Source of the DNA: CALAED01 sp036378315 | GTDB taxonomy: Bacteria > Actinomycetota > Actinomycetes > Streptosporangiales > Streptosporangiaceae | Length of the DNA: 64,000 nt | NCBI GenBank assembly: GCA_036378315.1 | Contig: DASUWU010000062.1 | Coordinates: 39,781 to 103,780 of the forward strand | Direction of reading: 5' to 3' | Shown: piece after piece, positions 1 through 8,326 of the stretch | How positions within the stretch are numbered: position 1 is the stretch's first letter | Layout of the letters: the number at the start of each line of letters is the position of its first letter | Notes under the pieces: generated by a model | Database searches by the model: none | What the model was told of the DNA's origin: nothing | Seen by the model: only the letters and a program-made list of their open reading frames with translations | Program-made: the position numbers and the translations under genes

Positions 1-1137
1 GTTCCCGACGATCGAGTGGGTGAAGGCGCACCCGTGGGACTCGTTGGACCAGGTGCCCTGCATCGCGAACGAACCGGTCGCCAGGGACAGGTTCGCGGCC
101 CCACCGGTGGCGCCGGGCGACACCCAGGCGCACTTGTCCATGTTCTCCTCGCCGCTGGAGTCGGTCCATCCGCCGGCGGGGTTCTGGTCGGTGATCGTCT
201 CGGAGTATTCGTGCCCCTCGACGATGCTGAAGCCGTCGGTCGTCCCGGCGCTGCCGGAGTTGACGAAGTTCTGCCCGCAGCCGGTGCCGGAGTCCAGCAC
301 GTACGGCATGTTCGTGAAGGCGATGTCGCCGACCGAGGAGCTCGCCCCGACGTCACCGTTCCAGTCGTGCCAGGCGCACCAGCCGCCGTTGGGGAAGCCG
401 TCAGGGTGCACGCCGTGCGCCGACAGGATGACGTACTGCGCGTTGCGGTTGGCCGCGGCGGTGGTGTTGCCGAAGTGGGTCGCGGCCCGGACCGCCTCCT
501 GCCCGAGCTGCGTCGCGCTGGCGGACGAAGGCTCGGCCGCACCGGTGTCCGCCCAGACCCCGGACAGCGCGCCACCGGTGGGGTAGCCGACGTGCGCGGC
601 GCTGGCGGGGCAGGTCTGCGCACCCGCCGCGACACCCTCGCAGTACTGCGTGTCCACGCCGGACCACAGCTCGTTGTTCGTGCCGAGGCCCTTGAAGAGC
701 TCCTGGAGCTTCGCCGCCGCCCCCGCCGAGTCGTTGGAGAAGACCGTGTCGCCGTTGCCGTTGGTGCTCGCGGTGCCCCACTGCGAGCCCCAGAAGACCA
801 GGTACACCTTCGGATGGCCGGTGGTCACCCCGATGCCGTCGACGCCGCCGCCGTAGTTGAGGTCGTTGGCCGCCAGCGCGGTGGCGGCCTGGTTCTGCCG
901 CTGCCACGCCCGCATCTTGGTGGTGGTCGTCTGTGTCGGTACGACACCGTGCCGGTACGGATGGTTGTACGCGGGGGAATAGGGGTTTTTGACCCGCGGA
1001 GGCTTCGCGGCCCGCGAATTGGTGGACGCGTGCGCGCTGGAGGTGGAGACGAGCGCGGCCGCGACCAACGCGAGCACGCTCAGCACTGTCAGACATGCGG
1101 GGATTACCCGCGGTCGAGAAGAGGGGGCCCTGGACAT
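1..1137 (-). CDS. Secreted protein with HEYSE motif, C-terminus beyond window
   Basis: Reading the reverse strand from an ATG at 1137 gives a protein of at least 379 residues whose 3' end runs off the window. AGGAG lies just upstream of this start; an in-frame ATG at 1149 sits within the same stretch and is less likely. A basic N-terminus, a hydrophobic core (TVLSVLALVAAALVS) and SSAHA form a signal peptide with an AxA-type cleavage site, so the product is exported. The mature part is rich in Gly, Asn, Thr and Trp, with several Cys. It holds GHEYSETITDQ followed by ENMDKCAW. His-Glu-x-x-Glu plus a later acidic/Cys motif recalls EXORDIUM/phosphate-induced-like proteins and zinc peptidase-like folds. 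The family assignment is tentative and no enzymatic activity is shown. It is monocistronic and divergent from the lipoprotein gene at 1303. Confidence 0.75.
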   Translation of the reverse strand, partial: MSRAPSSRPRVIPACLTVLSVLALVAAALVSTSSAHASTNSRAAKPPRVKNPYSPAYNHPYRHGVVPTQTTTTKMRAWQRQNQAATALAANDLNYGGGVDGIGVTTGHPKVYLVFWGSQWGTASTNGNGDTVFSNDSAGAAAKLQELFKGLGTNNELWSGVDTQYCEGVAAGAQTCPASAAHVGYPTGGALSGVWADTGAAEPSSASATQLGQEAVRAATHFGNTTAAANRNAQYVILSAHGVHPDGFPNGGWCAWHDWNGDVGASSSVGDIAFTNMPYVLDSGTGCGQNFVNSGSAGTTDGFSIVEGHEYSETITDQNPAGGWTDSSGEENMDKCAWVSPGATGGAANLSLATGSFAMQGTWSNESHGCAFTHSIVGN

Positions 1138-1302
1138 TTTTCTCCTCATGTCCCTTATAGCCGCAAATACGGGCTATACGCGCGAGTAACATGGCACATG
1201 CCATAAGCCGCGTAATCGGCGAAATTTGCCAAACGCGATTGTGAGAAATCGATATTGCGCAGAACCCGGGAACGTACATCGGTGCGGGTCCGTCCAACCG
1301 GT

Positions 1303-1731
1303 ATGACCCGACGCACCGCACTGCTCGTCGCCGTGGCCGGCCTGGTCACGTCCGCCGGATGCGGCCAGGGGGCCCGCCCCGCCGGCTCGGTCGACTCCCC
1401 GACCCCGGCACAGCGCTGCCAGTCGGTCGCCACCATCACGGAGGCCGATAGTGGCCGCGGGTATTGCCTCGCCCGCTCCGCTCGTGTGGAGGTCTACCTG
1501 CACGGTACGGCGCGGGATCGTTGGCCGCCGATCACGTTGGAGGGCGACGCGCTGCGCCGCACCGCGAGCGGCAAAGGGACGCTCGTCGTCGGCGTGACGG
1601 GTGGCTTCTTCGTCGCGGACCACGCCGGAACGGCCCGCCTCACCGCCGCCCGGCGTCCGTGCGACCAGCAGGCGCCGGTGCGGGACTGCAAGGCGCCCAG
1701 GACCTTCGAGGTCAGCGTCGTCGTCCGTTGA
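1303..1731 (+). CDS. Small secreted lipoprotein, unknown function
   Basis: The protein has 142 residues. It starts MTRRTALLVAVAGLVTSAGC, a twin-Arg-containing n-region, a hydrophobic stretch and a lipobox (TSAGC), so it should be lipid-anchored on the outer face of the membrane. An upstream in-frame extension to 1255 exists, but the signal sequence makes 1303 the better start. The mature part has four further Cys (RCQ, YCL, PCD, DCK), which suggests disulfides, and ends in a beta-rich FEVSVVVR. No known domain is recognised. It diverges from the secreted HEYSE protein across about 165 bp. Confidence 0.65.
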   Translation: MTRRTALLVAVAGLVTSAGCGQGARPAGSVDSPTPAQRCQSVATITEADSGRGYCLARSARVEVYLHGTARDRWPPITLEGDALRRTASGKGTLVVGVTGGFFVADHAGTARLTAARRPCDQQAPVRDCKAPRTFEVSVVVR

Positions 1732-2226
1732 GGCCCGCGCGAGCGCGCCGGATGATCGTGCGCGCCCGGATCAGCCACGGCTCGCCTTGCCCGCGCGACC
1801 CCACGGCCTGAGTGGGCGACGGTCTGCGCGACGCGATGGACGATCGCCAACCGCGCTCAGCCGCAGCCTTCGTTCGCCTTCTCGGCGCGGGAGCCCGTCG
1901 CGGTGGGCCCCAGGCATTCTCGCCCCCGGGCGCGGCGGACCTCGCGAAGCGAGGCCGGGCTCGGGTGTTCGCCGGGCGATGGAGCCGCGGAGCGAGGGCA
2001 CGGGAGGGCCGGCGCTCTTTCCCCTCGGCCACCCTCGCGTCCTGAGCTCGGACGACAATACTCTGAATACCGCCAAATCAACGAATAGTCATTTTTGACG
2101 ATAGCGCGGATAACTGCCTGCCATCGTGCGCCCGGTTGTCCACAGGTTCGTCGGCGCCTTGTCGTGTTGTGGCGAATGCTTGATCCTCGAAGTCCGCATT
2201 CGGTCCGTGACGGAGAGGCTACGCTC
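1732..2226. other. Gene-free stretch of about 495 bp
   Basis: No convincing gene is seen on either strand; the open frames here are arginine/proline-rich shadows. There is a short hairpin (CCTCGC, loop GAA, GCGAGG at 1940-1954) without a following T-run. From about 2055 to 2110 the sequence is clearly more AT-rich than its surroundings, with a TTGACG at 2094-2099. This is a plausible promoter region for the coiled-coil gene at 2227, but no good -10 could be matched to it. Confidence 0.5.
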
Positions 2227-2568
2227 ATGTATATGGGACAGATCTTGGCGTTCGTCGCCGCGACGGCTTCTATCTGCGGGGTGATGCTGGGGTTGGTGCT
2301 GCGTTCGATGTCCGCGCAGCGCTCCGAGCTGTCCGCGAAGTTCGACAGCGTGCAGACAGGGCTGAGCGAGCGGATCGATGGGCTGCGCATCGAGATGAAC
2401 GCAAAGTTCGATGGACTGCGCGTCGAGGTGAACGCGAAGTTCGACGGGCTGCGCAACGAGATGAACGCTCGTCTCGACCCGCTGGGGCGCCAGGTCGAGC
2501 GGCTCGACCAGGACGTACGCGAGCTCAAGAAAGAGATCGCCAACAGCGCCCAGCCGCAGCTTTCCTAG
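2227..2568 (+). CDS. Membrane-anchored coiled-coil protein with 11-residue repeats
   Basis: The 113-residue product starts at ATG 2227, preceded by GGAGAGG. It has one N-terminal hydrophobic segment (ILAFVAATASICGVMLGLVL), then a long charged helix. The helix contains three or four 11-residue repeats of the form NAKFDGLRxEx (about residues 35-80), followed by ERLDQDVRELKKEI. Such a repeat forms a right-handed or hendecad coiled coil. The expected topology is a single membrane anchor with a cytoplasmic or exterior rod. It resembles small actinobacterial hypothetical proteins of the hemolysin XhlA/DUF1640 type, but only in architecture. A start at 2095 would add 44 residues without a membrane or repeat rationale. 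Confidence 0.6.
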   Translation: MYMGQILAFVAATASICGVMLGLVLRSMSAQRSELSAKFDSVQTGLSERIDGLRIEMNAKFDGLRVEVNAKFDGLRNEMNARLDPLGRQVERLDQDVRELKKEIANSAQPQLS

Positions 2569-2666
2569 CCGCGCCGATATGGCAGCCCGCGATGCCGGCC
2601 GGTCGGGGGTTTCGGGTTCGGCCGGTGACAGGCTTGCTCGTGCCGGGCGGGTCCTCTGCCCGGGCG

Positions 2667-3275
2667 TCAAGCGGGCGAGGTCGAGGAAAGGGCGGCTCGC
2701 CGCCGCCGGCGGCGGGCGCGGACGGCGCGGACGAGACGGGCCAGGGCCCACGCGAAGACGACCAAGAAGACGAGCGCCACCACGGGGAACAGGATCGCCA
2801 CCAGGCTCAGGCCGAGCGAGGTGGCGTCCTCGGCGGCGCTGACGAACGGGGTGCCCACGCCGAGCGTGCCCGCGTTGATCACGGGCCGTACGCTCGCCTT
2901 GGTCAGATGGACGACCAGCGCCACGGCGATGCCGAGGGCCCAGCCGATCCACGGGTTGGCGCGCATGAACGCCGAGGAGTCGACCTGCCCGGCGGCGGCG
3001 GTCGCGGCGAAGACGGCGCCGCCGGCGGCCGGCCGTACGGCCGTCTGGATCATGTCGTTGACGTGGTCGACGATGGCGACCTTGTCGAGGACGACCTCGG
3101 CGGCGAGGAGCACGGCGATGATCGCGATCCCCTGGTCGCTGCTCATCCAGGCGAACTGGTGCGGCAGCGCCACCGCGTCGGTGAACCGTGCCAGCAACCC
3201 CACGATGATGATCGGAATATAGGCGTTGAGGCCGGCCGACGCTGAGAGGGCGAGCCCCGTCACAGCCGCGAACAT
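2667..3275 (-). CDS. DUF4126 family membrane protein
   Basis: The protein has 202 residues and starts MFAAVTGLALSASAGLNAYI. There are about five hydrophobic segments: residues 1-30, 48-65, 84-96, 108-124 and a strong one near 155-175 (LVAILFPVVALVFLVVFAW). A very basic tail (ARRRRRRA) fits a cytoplasmic C-terminus. The SAGLNAYxPxxxVGLxAR start and a central Asp/Asn-rich loop are typical of DUF4126, a family of unknown function in actinobacterial membranes. It stands alone and converges with the coiled-coil gene upstream. Confidence 0.75.
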   Translation of the reverse strand: MFAAVTGLALSASAGLNAYIPIIIVGLLARFTDAVALPHQFAWMSSDQGIAIIAVLLAAEVVLDKVAIVDHVNDMIQTAVRPAAGGAVFAATAAAGQVDSSAFMRANPWIGWALGIAVALVVHLTKASVRPVINAGTLGVGTPFVSAAEDATSLGLSLVAILFPVVALVFLVVFAWALARLVRAVRARRRRRRAALSSTSPA

Positions 3276-3434
3276 CGATCTCCTTTCGTTGGACGCATCC
3301 TTAGACGCACGACGCCGCCCAGCGGGTCCATGGCGGCGGTCGCCGCACCACCGCGGGGTGCGCTGTTTACCCGGGGCCGGCCGGATCCCGTGCGAAGATT
3401 GTCGCGTCCGTAGTACGGGGAAGGCGGACGGGTC

Positions 3435-4481
3435 ATGGCTGGGTCGTTAACGGGCGGGCGCCGGCTCCTCAGGCGCCGCGGGGTTGTCGTCGGCGTGGCC
3501 GCACTGGTGACGCTGCTGGCCGTCGGCGTGCCGCTGGGCGGGTTCCACGCCGTACGGTGCGGCGTCTTCGACGGGTGCCGGACCGCCGCGGCGCCGCTCA
3601 GGGAGCGGCCGCGGCCGCGGCTGCGCAGCGCCCTCGACATCGCCACCCAAGGGCGCTACGTGGCGCTGGGCGACTCCTACTCGGCGGGCGAGGGCGCCTA
3701 CCAGTTCCCCGGGGACCTGGCGCCGGGGAACTCCTGCCACCGCACCTCGCAGGCGTACTTCCACGCGATCGCCGGCACCTTTCCGTTCCACAAGGGGTCG
3801 GCGTTCTGGGCATGCTCGGGCGCCACCACCGGCGACGTGCTGCGCGGCGGCGCCGGCCGGCCGCCCCAGATCGACCGGGTGACCGCCGACACCAGCCTGG
3901 TGACGCTCTCCATCGGCGGCAACGACGTCGGGTTCGCCCGCGTCCTCGCCGGATGCATCGTGCGGTTCCCCTGGAGCGGAGACTGCCAGGCCCAGGGTCC
4001 GCGGATCGACGCGCGGTCAGCCGCCCTGCGCGCCGCCCTGCGGGACGTGCTCGCCGCGATCGTCGCGAAGGCGCCGCTGGCCCGCGTGATCGTTGTCGGA
4101 TATCCGAAGATCTTCTCCGACACGTCGGGCCGCGACTTCGACAACATCAGCGTCGGCGACCAGCGCTGGCTCAACCAGCGCGCGAGGGAGCTCGACGACG
4201 TCATCAGGCAGGCCGTCCAGGCCGCCGACCAGGGCATCGTCGCGGCCCACGGCGCCGGGTCCGTTGAGTACGTCGACGCGCTCAACGCGTTCGCCGGCCA
4301 CGAGATCGGCACCAAGGACCCGTTCGTCAACGGCCTCGACATCGACCTGTCCGCGCTGAGCGTCGAGGCGCGCAGCTTCCACCCCAACGCCGACGGCTAC
4401 CGGCGGCTGGCCGGCGTGGTCGGCAGGCAGATCATCAACGGGCCCGGCCGCGCCATCCTCCAGTACCGCCCTCCCGCGTGA
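3435..4481 (+). CDS. Secreted SGNH/GDSL-type lipase/esterase
   Basis: The 348-residue product has an Arg-rich n-region and a hydrophobic segment (VVVGVAALVTLLAVGVPLG), making it an exported or membrane-tethered enzyme. SGNH hydrolase blocks are clear: block I RYVALGDSYSAGEG with nucleophile Ser81, the oxyanion-hole block SIGGNDVGF, and block V SFHPNADGY carrying the catalytic His. Conserved Cys pairs (SCHRTS, WACSG, GCIV, DCQ) match the disulfides of the Streptomyces secreted lipase/phospholipase-like group. It probably hydrolyses esters or lipids outside the cell; the substrate is not deducible. The ATG start lies in the GGGTCATGG context. It sits alone between oppositely oriented DUF4126 and a same-strand DUF427 gene 136 bp downstream. 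Confidence 0.88.
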   Translation: MAGSLTGGRRLLRRRGVVVGVAALVTLLAVGVPLGGFHAVRCGVFDGCRTAAAPLRERPRPRLRSALDIATQGRYVALGDSYSAGEGAYQFPGDLAPGNSCHRTSQAYFHAIAGTFPFHKGSAFWACSGATTGDVLRGGAGRPPQIDRVTADTSLVTLSIGGNDVGFARVLAGCIVRFPWSGDCQAQGPRIDARSAALRAALRDVLAAIVAKAPLARVIVVGYPKIFSDTSGRDFDNISVGDQRWLNQRARELDDVIRQAVQAADQGIVAAHGAGSVEYVDALNAFAGHEIGTKDPFVNGLDIDLSALSVEARSFHPNADGYRRLAGVVGRQIINGPGRAILQYRPPA

Positions 4482-4617
4482 TCCGCCCGGCCGCCGCCAG
4501 GCGTGCGCCCGCGGGCGAGTCCCGGCGGTGGGCGCCATGGAACAGAGCGTGGCGGGCCGGCGTTGAGGGCATGGCGAACGGAGGAACACTTCGTCGTCAC
4601 GCGGAACGGAGATCGGC

Positions 4618-5409
4618 ATGTCGTTGACGCACAGCCCAGGCCCGCTCGCGGGAGACCCGCCAGCCACGGTCAACTACACGATCGACGGGCCCAAGCACCG
4701 GCTCCTGCTGCACGACTTTCCCCGCCGGGTCCGCGCCGTCCTCGCCGGCGAGACGGTGCTGGACACCGAGCGCGGCGCGCTGCTGCACGAGACCGGGCTG
4801 CTCCCCGTGCTGTACGTGCCGATCGAAGACGTACGGCAGGACCTGTTGACCCCGACCGATCACTCCACCCACTGCCCGTTCAAGGGGGACGCCTCGTACT
4901 GGACCGTCAGGGTCGGCGACCGGGTCGCGGAGAACGCGGTGTGGGGCTACCGGGCGCCGCTGGAGCCGGCCTCCTGGCTGGCCGGGCGGGTGGCGTTCTA
5001 CTGGGACCGCATGGACGCCTGGTACGACGAGGACGAGCAGGTCGAGGGCGGGCTGCGCAACCCGTACCACCGGGTCGACGTCCGCTCGACCGGCCGCAAG
5101 GTGCGCGTGTCCGTGAACGGGACGACGATCGCGGAGACCGGCCGGCCGCTGCTGGTCTCGGAGACCGGCCTGCCCAACCGGTTCTACATCCCGCGCGAGG
5201 ACGTCCGCGACGACCTCCTGGTGCCGAGCGACACCCGCACGGTCTGCCCGTACAAGGGCACGGCCGCGTACTGGTCGGTCCGGGTCGGCGACACGACGCT
5301 GGACGACGCCGCGTGGTCGTATCCCGAGGCGTCCGACGACGCGACCAAGGTCAAGGGCTACCTGTCCTTCGACCACAAGGACATCACGGTCGAGGTCAGT
5401 CCCGGGTGA
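4618..5409 (+). CDS. Double DUF427 domain protein
   Basis: The protein has 263 residues and two copies of the DUF427 fold. Copy 1 (about 25-120) contains LLHETGLLPVLYVPIEDVR, then CPFKGDASYWTVRVGD. Copy 2 (about 150-245) contains LVSETGLPNRFYIPREDVR and CPYKGTAAYWSVRVGD. The CP[FY]KG-x-[AY]-x-YW-[ST] block is the family hallmark. DUF427 proteins are soluble, small and of unknown function; the tandem form is common in actinobacteria and mycobacteria. Its 3' end overlaps the end of the convergent nitronate monooxygenase gene by 14 bp. Confidence 0.82.
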   Translation: MSLTHSPGPLAGDPPATVNYTIDGPKHRLLLHDFPRRVRAVLAGETVLDTERGALLHETGLLPVLYVPIEDVRQDLLTPTDHSTHCPFKGDASYWTVRVGDRVAENAVWGYRAPLEPASWLAGRVAFYWDRMDAWYDEDEQVEGGLRNPYHRVDVRSTGRKVRVSVNGTTIAETGRPLLVSETGLPNRFYIPREDVRDDLLVPSDTRTVCPYKGTAAYWSVRVGDTTLDDAAWSYPEASDDATKVKGYLSFDHKDITVEVSPG

Positions 5410-6547
5410 TCTCGGCCAGCCGGTCGATCGCGTCGGCGAACTCCTCGATCATGTCGTACACGACCTGGCGGGCGGGCTTGACGGTGTTCATCTGCCCGAC
5501 GACCTGGCCGACGAAGTAGTTGGCGAGCTGCCGGGCGCCCTCGTTGCCGGTCTCGGCCGCCTTGTTGATCGACCGCAGCGCGCCTTCGGCGATGATGAGC
5601 TGCAGCGGCATCGGCAGCGGGCCCGGGCTGTCCGGGCCGTCCCACTCGTCGGTCCACGCCGAGCGCAGCTGCCTCGCCGGCTTGCCCGTACGGCTGCGCG
5701 ACCGCACGGTGTCGCGGGACGTCGCGGCGAGCAGCTTGCGCTTCACGGCCGGCTCGGTCTCGGCCTCCTCGGTGGTCAACCAGACGGAGCCGCACCAGAC
5801 GCCGGACGCGCCCAGCGCCATGGCCGCCGCCATCTGCCGGCCCGTGGCGATTCCGCCGGCGGCCAGCACGGGCAGCGGCGCCACCGCGTCGACCACCTCG
5901 GGCACCAGCACCATCGTGGAGATCTCGCCGGTGTGCCCGCCCGCCTCGCCGCCCTGCGCGACGATGAGGTCGGCGCCGGCGGCCACCTGGCGGCGGGCGT
6001 GGTCGACGGTCCCGACGAGGGCGGCGACGGGGACGCCGGCGGCGCGCGCCTTGTCCACCATGACCGGCGGCGGCGGGCCGAGGGCGCTGGCGATCAGCCG
6101 GATGGGGTGGCCGAGCGCCACGTCGATCAGCTCGGTCGCGCCCTCGATCGTCACCTGGCGCCCGGCGCCCCCGGGGACGCGGGCGCCGCCGGGGGCGGCA
6201 CCGGCGGCCGCGGGTGCCGGCACGCCGTACTTTTCGAAGATGTGGGCGAGGAAGTCCCAGTGCCGCGCCGGCACCGCGGACAGCATCGCGGCGGCGCCGC
6301 CCCGCCCGTCCCCGCCCGCCACATCGGCGATCTTTCCTGGGACGAGCACGTCCACCCCGTACGGACGGCCGCCGACGTGGTCGTCCAGCCAGCGCAGCTC
6401 CTCGTCCAGGCGGTCCGGGGTGAAGGCGACGGCGCCGAGCACGCCGAAGCCGCCCGCGTTGGTCACCGCGGCGACGACGTCACGGCAGTGGCTGAAGGCG
6501 AACAGCGGGAACTCGATCCCGAACGTCTCGCAGACCTCGGTTCTCAT
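5396..6547 (-). CDS. Nitronate monooxygenase / enoyl reductase-like FMN TIM barrel
   Basis: The product has 383 residues. The N-terminus (FGIEFPLFAFSHCRDVVAA) and the glycine-rich GGFGVLGA match the 2-nitropropane dioxygenase/nitronate monooxygenase family. DLIVAQGGEAGGHTGE supplies the FMN-binding GGxAGGH motif, and PVLAAGGIATGRQ followed by ALGASGVWCGS is the phosphate-binding end of the barrel. The likely role is FMN-dependent oxidation of a nitronate or a related carbanion; paralogues near acyl-CoA genes often have unknown substrates. It is the last gene of an apparent operon with the thiolase and the DUF35 gene (16 bp to the latter). The region around its start carries a 20-bp tandem duplication, annotated separately. 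Residues near 215-235 form a Gly/Ala/Pro-rich insert. Confidence 0.82.
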   Translation of the reverse strand: MRTEVCETFGIEFPLFAFSHCRDVVAAVTNAGGFGVLGAVAFTPDRLDEELRWLDDHVGGRPYGVDVLVPGKIADVAGGDGRGGAAAMLSAVPARHWDFLAHIFEKYGVPAPAAAGAAPGGARVPGGAGRQVTIEGATELIDVALGHPIRLIASALGPPPPVMVDKARAAGVPVAALVGTVDHARRQVAAGADLIVAQGGEAGGHTGEISTMVLVPEVVDAVAPLPVLAAGGIATGRQMAAAMALGASGVWCGSVWLTTEEAETEPAVKRKLLAATSRDTVRSRSRTGKPARQLRSAWTDEWDGPDSPGPLPMPLQLIIAEGALRSINKAAETGNEGARQLANYFVGQVVGQMNTVKPARQVVYDMIEEFADAIDRLAEITRD

Positions 6548-6567
6548 GACCTGACCTCGGTTCTCAT
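6533..6567. repeat. 20-bp tandem duplication copying a start codon
   Basis: The 15-mer GACCTCGGTTCTCAT occurs at 6533-6547 and again at 6553-6567, a period of 20 bp. On the minus strand each copy reads ATGAGAACCGAGGTC, so the start of the nitronate monooxygenase gene exists twice. The upstream ATG (6567) overlaps the DUF35 stop codon as ATGA but runs into TGA after seven codons; the downstream ATG (6547) opens the real gene. Confidence 0.85.
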
Positions 6568-7037
6568 GGCGGGGGCTCCTCTCGCGGGGACGCGGCGCGG
6601 AAGACGGCGTAGGACTCGCCCTCGTCCGGGTGGACGAAGTGGGCCCGCAGCGGCAGCCCCTCGCGCAGGGCGGCACGCGCCACGCCGTCCAGCCGCGAGT
6701 GCAGCCAGGGGCCCTCCGCCAGCTCGACCAGCGCGAGCACGGCCGGCGGCGGCGCGGAGCCGTCCGCATCGCCCTGACCCGTCCCGCCCTGATCCGAACC
6801 ACCCTGGCCCGAACCACGCTGGCCGGGACGGGCGTGCGCGAACGCCCAGCTGACCAGCGTGGCGCGGCCCGACGCCTCGGCCCAGCCCGGCTCGGCGCCG
6901 CAGCGCGGGCACTCGCTCGCGTCGGGGGTGTACCAGCGCGCGCAGGCGGCGCACCGCTTGATCATCAGGCGCCCGGCGGCCGCGCCGTCGAAGAACGGAT
7001 CGGTCCTGCCGTCCCGCCGCAGGACTCCCACCTCCAC
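6564..7037 (-). CDS. DUF35 zinc-ribbon/OB-fold protein (ChsH2-like partner)
   Basis: The protein has 157 residues and a GTG start preceded by GAGGAGGAGGG. The N-terminal zinc ribbon, CAACARWYTPDASECPRC, has two CxxC pairs (about residues 29-47), then an OB-fold with GRATLVSW and a terminal YAVFRA. DUF35 proteins bind acyl-CoA and partner thiolase-like enzymes; in steroid side-chain degradation ChsH2 and Ltp2 form hydratase/aldolase assemblies. Here the partner would be the thiolase encoded immediately upstream (65 bp gap), so a retro-aldolase or acyl-transfer complex is inferred. A Gly/Gln/Ser/Asp repeat (about residues 75-95) interrupts the OB-fold and looks like a recent expansion. Confidence 0.82.
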   Translation of the reverse strand: MEVGVLRRDGRTDPFFDGAAAGRLMIKRCAACARWYTPDASECPRCGAEPGWAEASGRATLVSWAFAHARPGQRGSGQGGSDQGGTGQGDADGSAPPPAVLALVELAEGPWLHSRLDGVARAALREGLPLRAHFVHPDEGESYAVFRAASPREEPPP

Positions 7038-7102
7038 CCGGGTCCCTCCTCCTCAGTCGTTCCCGCCGGACATTCCGGCCCGCTTCCTGCCCGGCGCCCG
7101 GA

Positions 7103-8326
7103 TCACCACGGGCTCGGGTGCGGGCTGAGGATCAGCGTCGCGTGATGATCCAGGATGCCCCCGTTGCCGCTGACGAGGATGACGTCGTTGCGGTCGACCT
7201 GCCGGTCGCCGCCGTCGCCGCGGGCCTGGATGACCGCCTCGGAGACGGGGGTCATGCCCCACATGTAGTACGCCGACAGCTGCCCGCCGCCGGTGTTGGT
7301 CGGCAGCTCGCCGCCCGGGCCGAGCGCCCCGGACGCGACGAACGGCCCGCCCTCGCCCTTGCCGCAGAACCCGTAGTCCTCCAGCGAGACGAGGACCGTG
7401 TAGGTGTAGCAGTCGTAGAGCTGGCAGGCCGTGACGTCGCCCGCCGTGATACCGGCCATCTTCATCGCGACCGGCCCCGACGTGGTCGCCCCCGTCGCCA
7501 GCCCCCACTCGCCGCGCTCCTTGCGGTGACCGGGATGGCCCTGCCCCCAGCCCCACACGTACACCGGCGGGCGGGGCAGGTCACGGGCGCGGTCGGCGCG
7601 GGTGACCACGACGGCGATGGCGCCGTTGGAGACGAGGCAGCAGTCGAGCAGGTGCAGCGGCTCGACCACCCAGCGGGAGCGCTGGTGGTCGTCGATGGTG
7701 ATCGGCTCGCGCAGCTGGGCGCGCGGGTTGCCGGCGGCCCACTGCCGGGTGGCGACCGCGATGGCGCCGAGCTGCTCGCTCGTCGTGCCGTAGCGCGCCA
7801 TGTGCCGCTGCGCGGCGAGCGCGTAGAAGGCGGTGACGCTGCGGAAGCCCAGCGCCGCCGTCATGCCGCCGTACCCGTGGTAGTCGGGGGCGTCCCGGTG
7901 GTACGCCGCGCCGGCCGGCCGCTCCGGGCGCAGCGGCGCGTCCGCGAACACGCACGCGACCACGGACGCCGCGCCGCTCAGCACGGACATGGCGGCGTAG
8001 GAGATCATCGCGCCGGCGGTGGCGCCGTACGCGGTGAGCAGCGTGAGCAGCCGCAGGTCGCGCAGCCCGAGCGAGGCGGCGAGCTCGATGCCGGGGGAGC
8101 CCGACATGCCGTGGCTGACGAGCAGGCCGTCCACGTCCGGAAGCGTGAGGCCGGCGTCGGCGACGGCGAGCCGTACGGCGTCCGCGGCGAGGCGGCGCGG
8201 GCTGCGCCCGAAGACCTTGCCGAGCTCGGTCATGCCAAGGCCGGCGATCGCGGCCCGGCCGCCGCCGGCGCCACCGCCGGCCGGCCCGCCCGTCCGGCCG
8301 CCCGTCCGGTCGCCGGGCTCCGTCAT
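7103..8326 (-). CDS. Ltp2-like lipid-transfer thiolase (probable aldolase subunit)
   Basis: The 407-residue protein has an N-terminal Gly/Arg-rich tail (first 23 residues), then AAIAGLGMTELGKVFGRS, the thiolase-superfamily start seen in SCP-x/Ltp proteins. A block near residues 300-325 (YDCYTYTVLVSLEDYGFC, then GKGEGGPFV) is diagnostic of the Ltp2 subgroup, which in mycobacterial and rhodococcal sterol catabolism works with a DUF35 protein as a retro-aldolase rather than a classical thiolase. NGGILDHHATLIL near the C-terminus fits the last thiolase block. It is the first gene of a three-gene run with DUF35 and nitronate monooxygenase. Shortening of a branched acyl-CoA is inferred; the substrate is unknown. 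Confidence 0.8.
   Translation of the reverse strand: MTEPGDRTGGRTGGPAGGGAGGGRAAIAGLGMTELGKVFGRSPRRLAADAVRLAVADAGLTLPDVDGLLVSHGMSGSPGIELAASLGLRDLRLLTLLTAYGATAGAMISYAAMSVLSGAASVVACVFADAPLRPERPAGAAYHRDAPDYHGYGGMTAALGFRSVTAFYALAAQRHMARYGTTSEQLGAIAVATRQWAAGNPRAQLREPITIDDHQRSRWVVEPLHLLDCCLVSNGAIAVVVTRADRARDLPRPPVYVWGWGQGHPGHRKERGEWGLATGATTSGPVAMKMAGITAGDVTACQLYDCYTYTVLVSLEDYGFCGKGEGGPFVASGALGPGGELPTNTGGGQLSAYYMWGMTPVSEAVIQARGDGGDRQVDRNDVILVSGNGGILDHHATLILSPHPSPW

Noticed and set aside
1940..1954. CCTCGC-GAA-GCGAGG hairpin as a terminator
   Set aside because: The stem is only six pairs, there is no T-run and no gene ends nearby.
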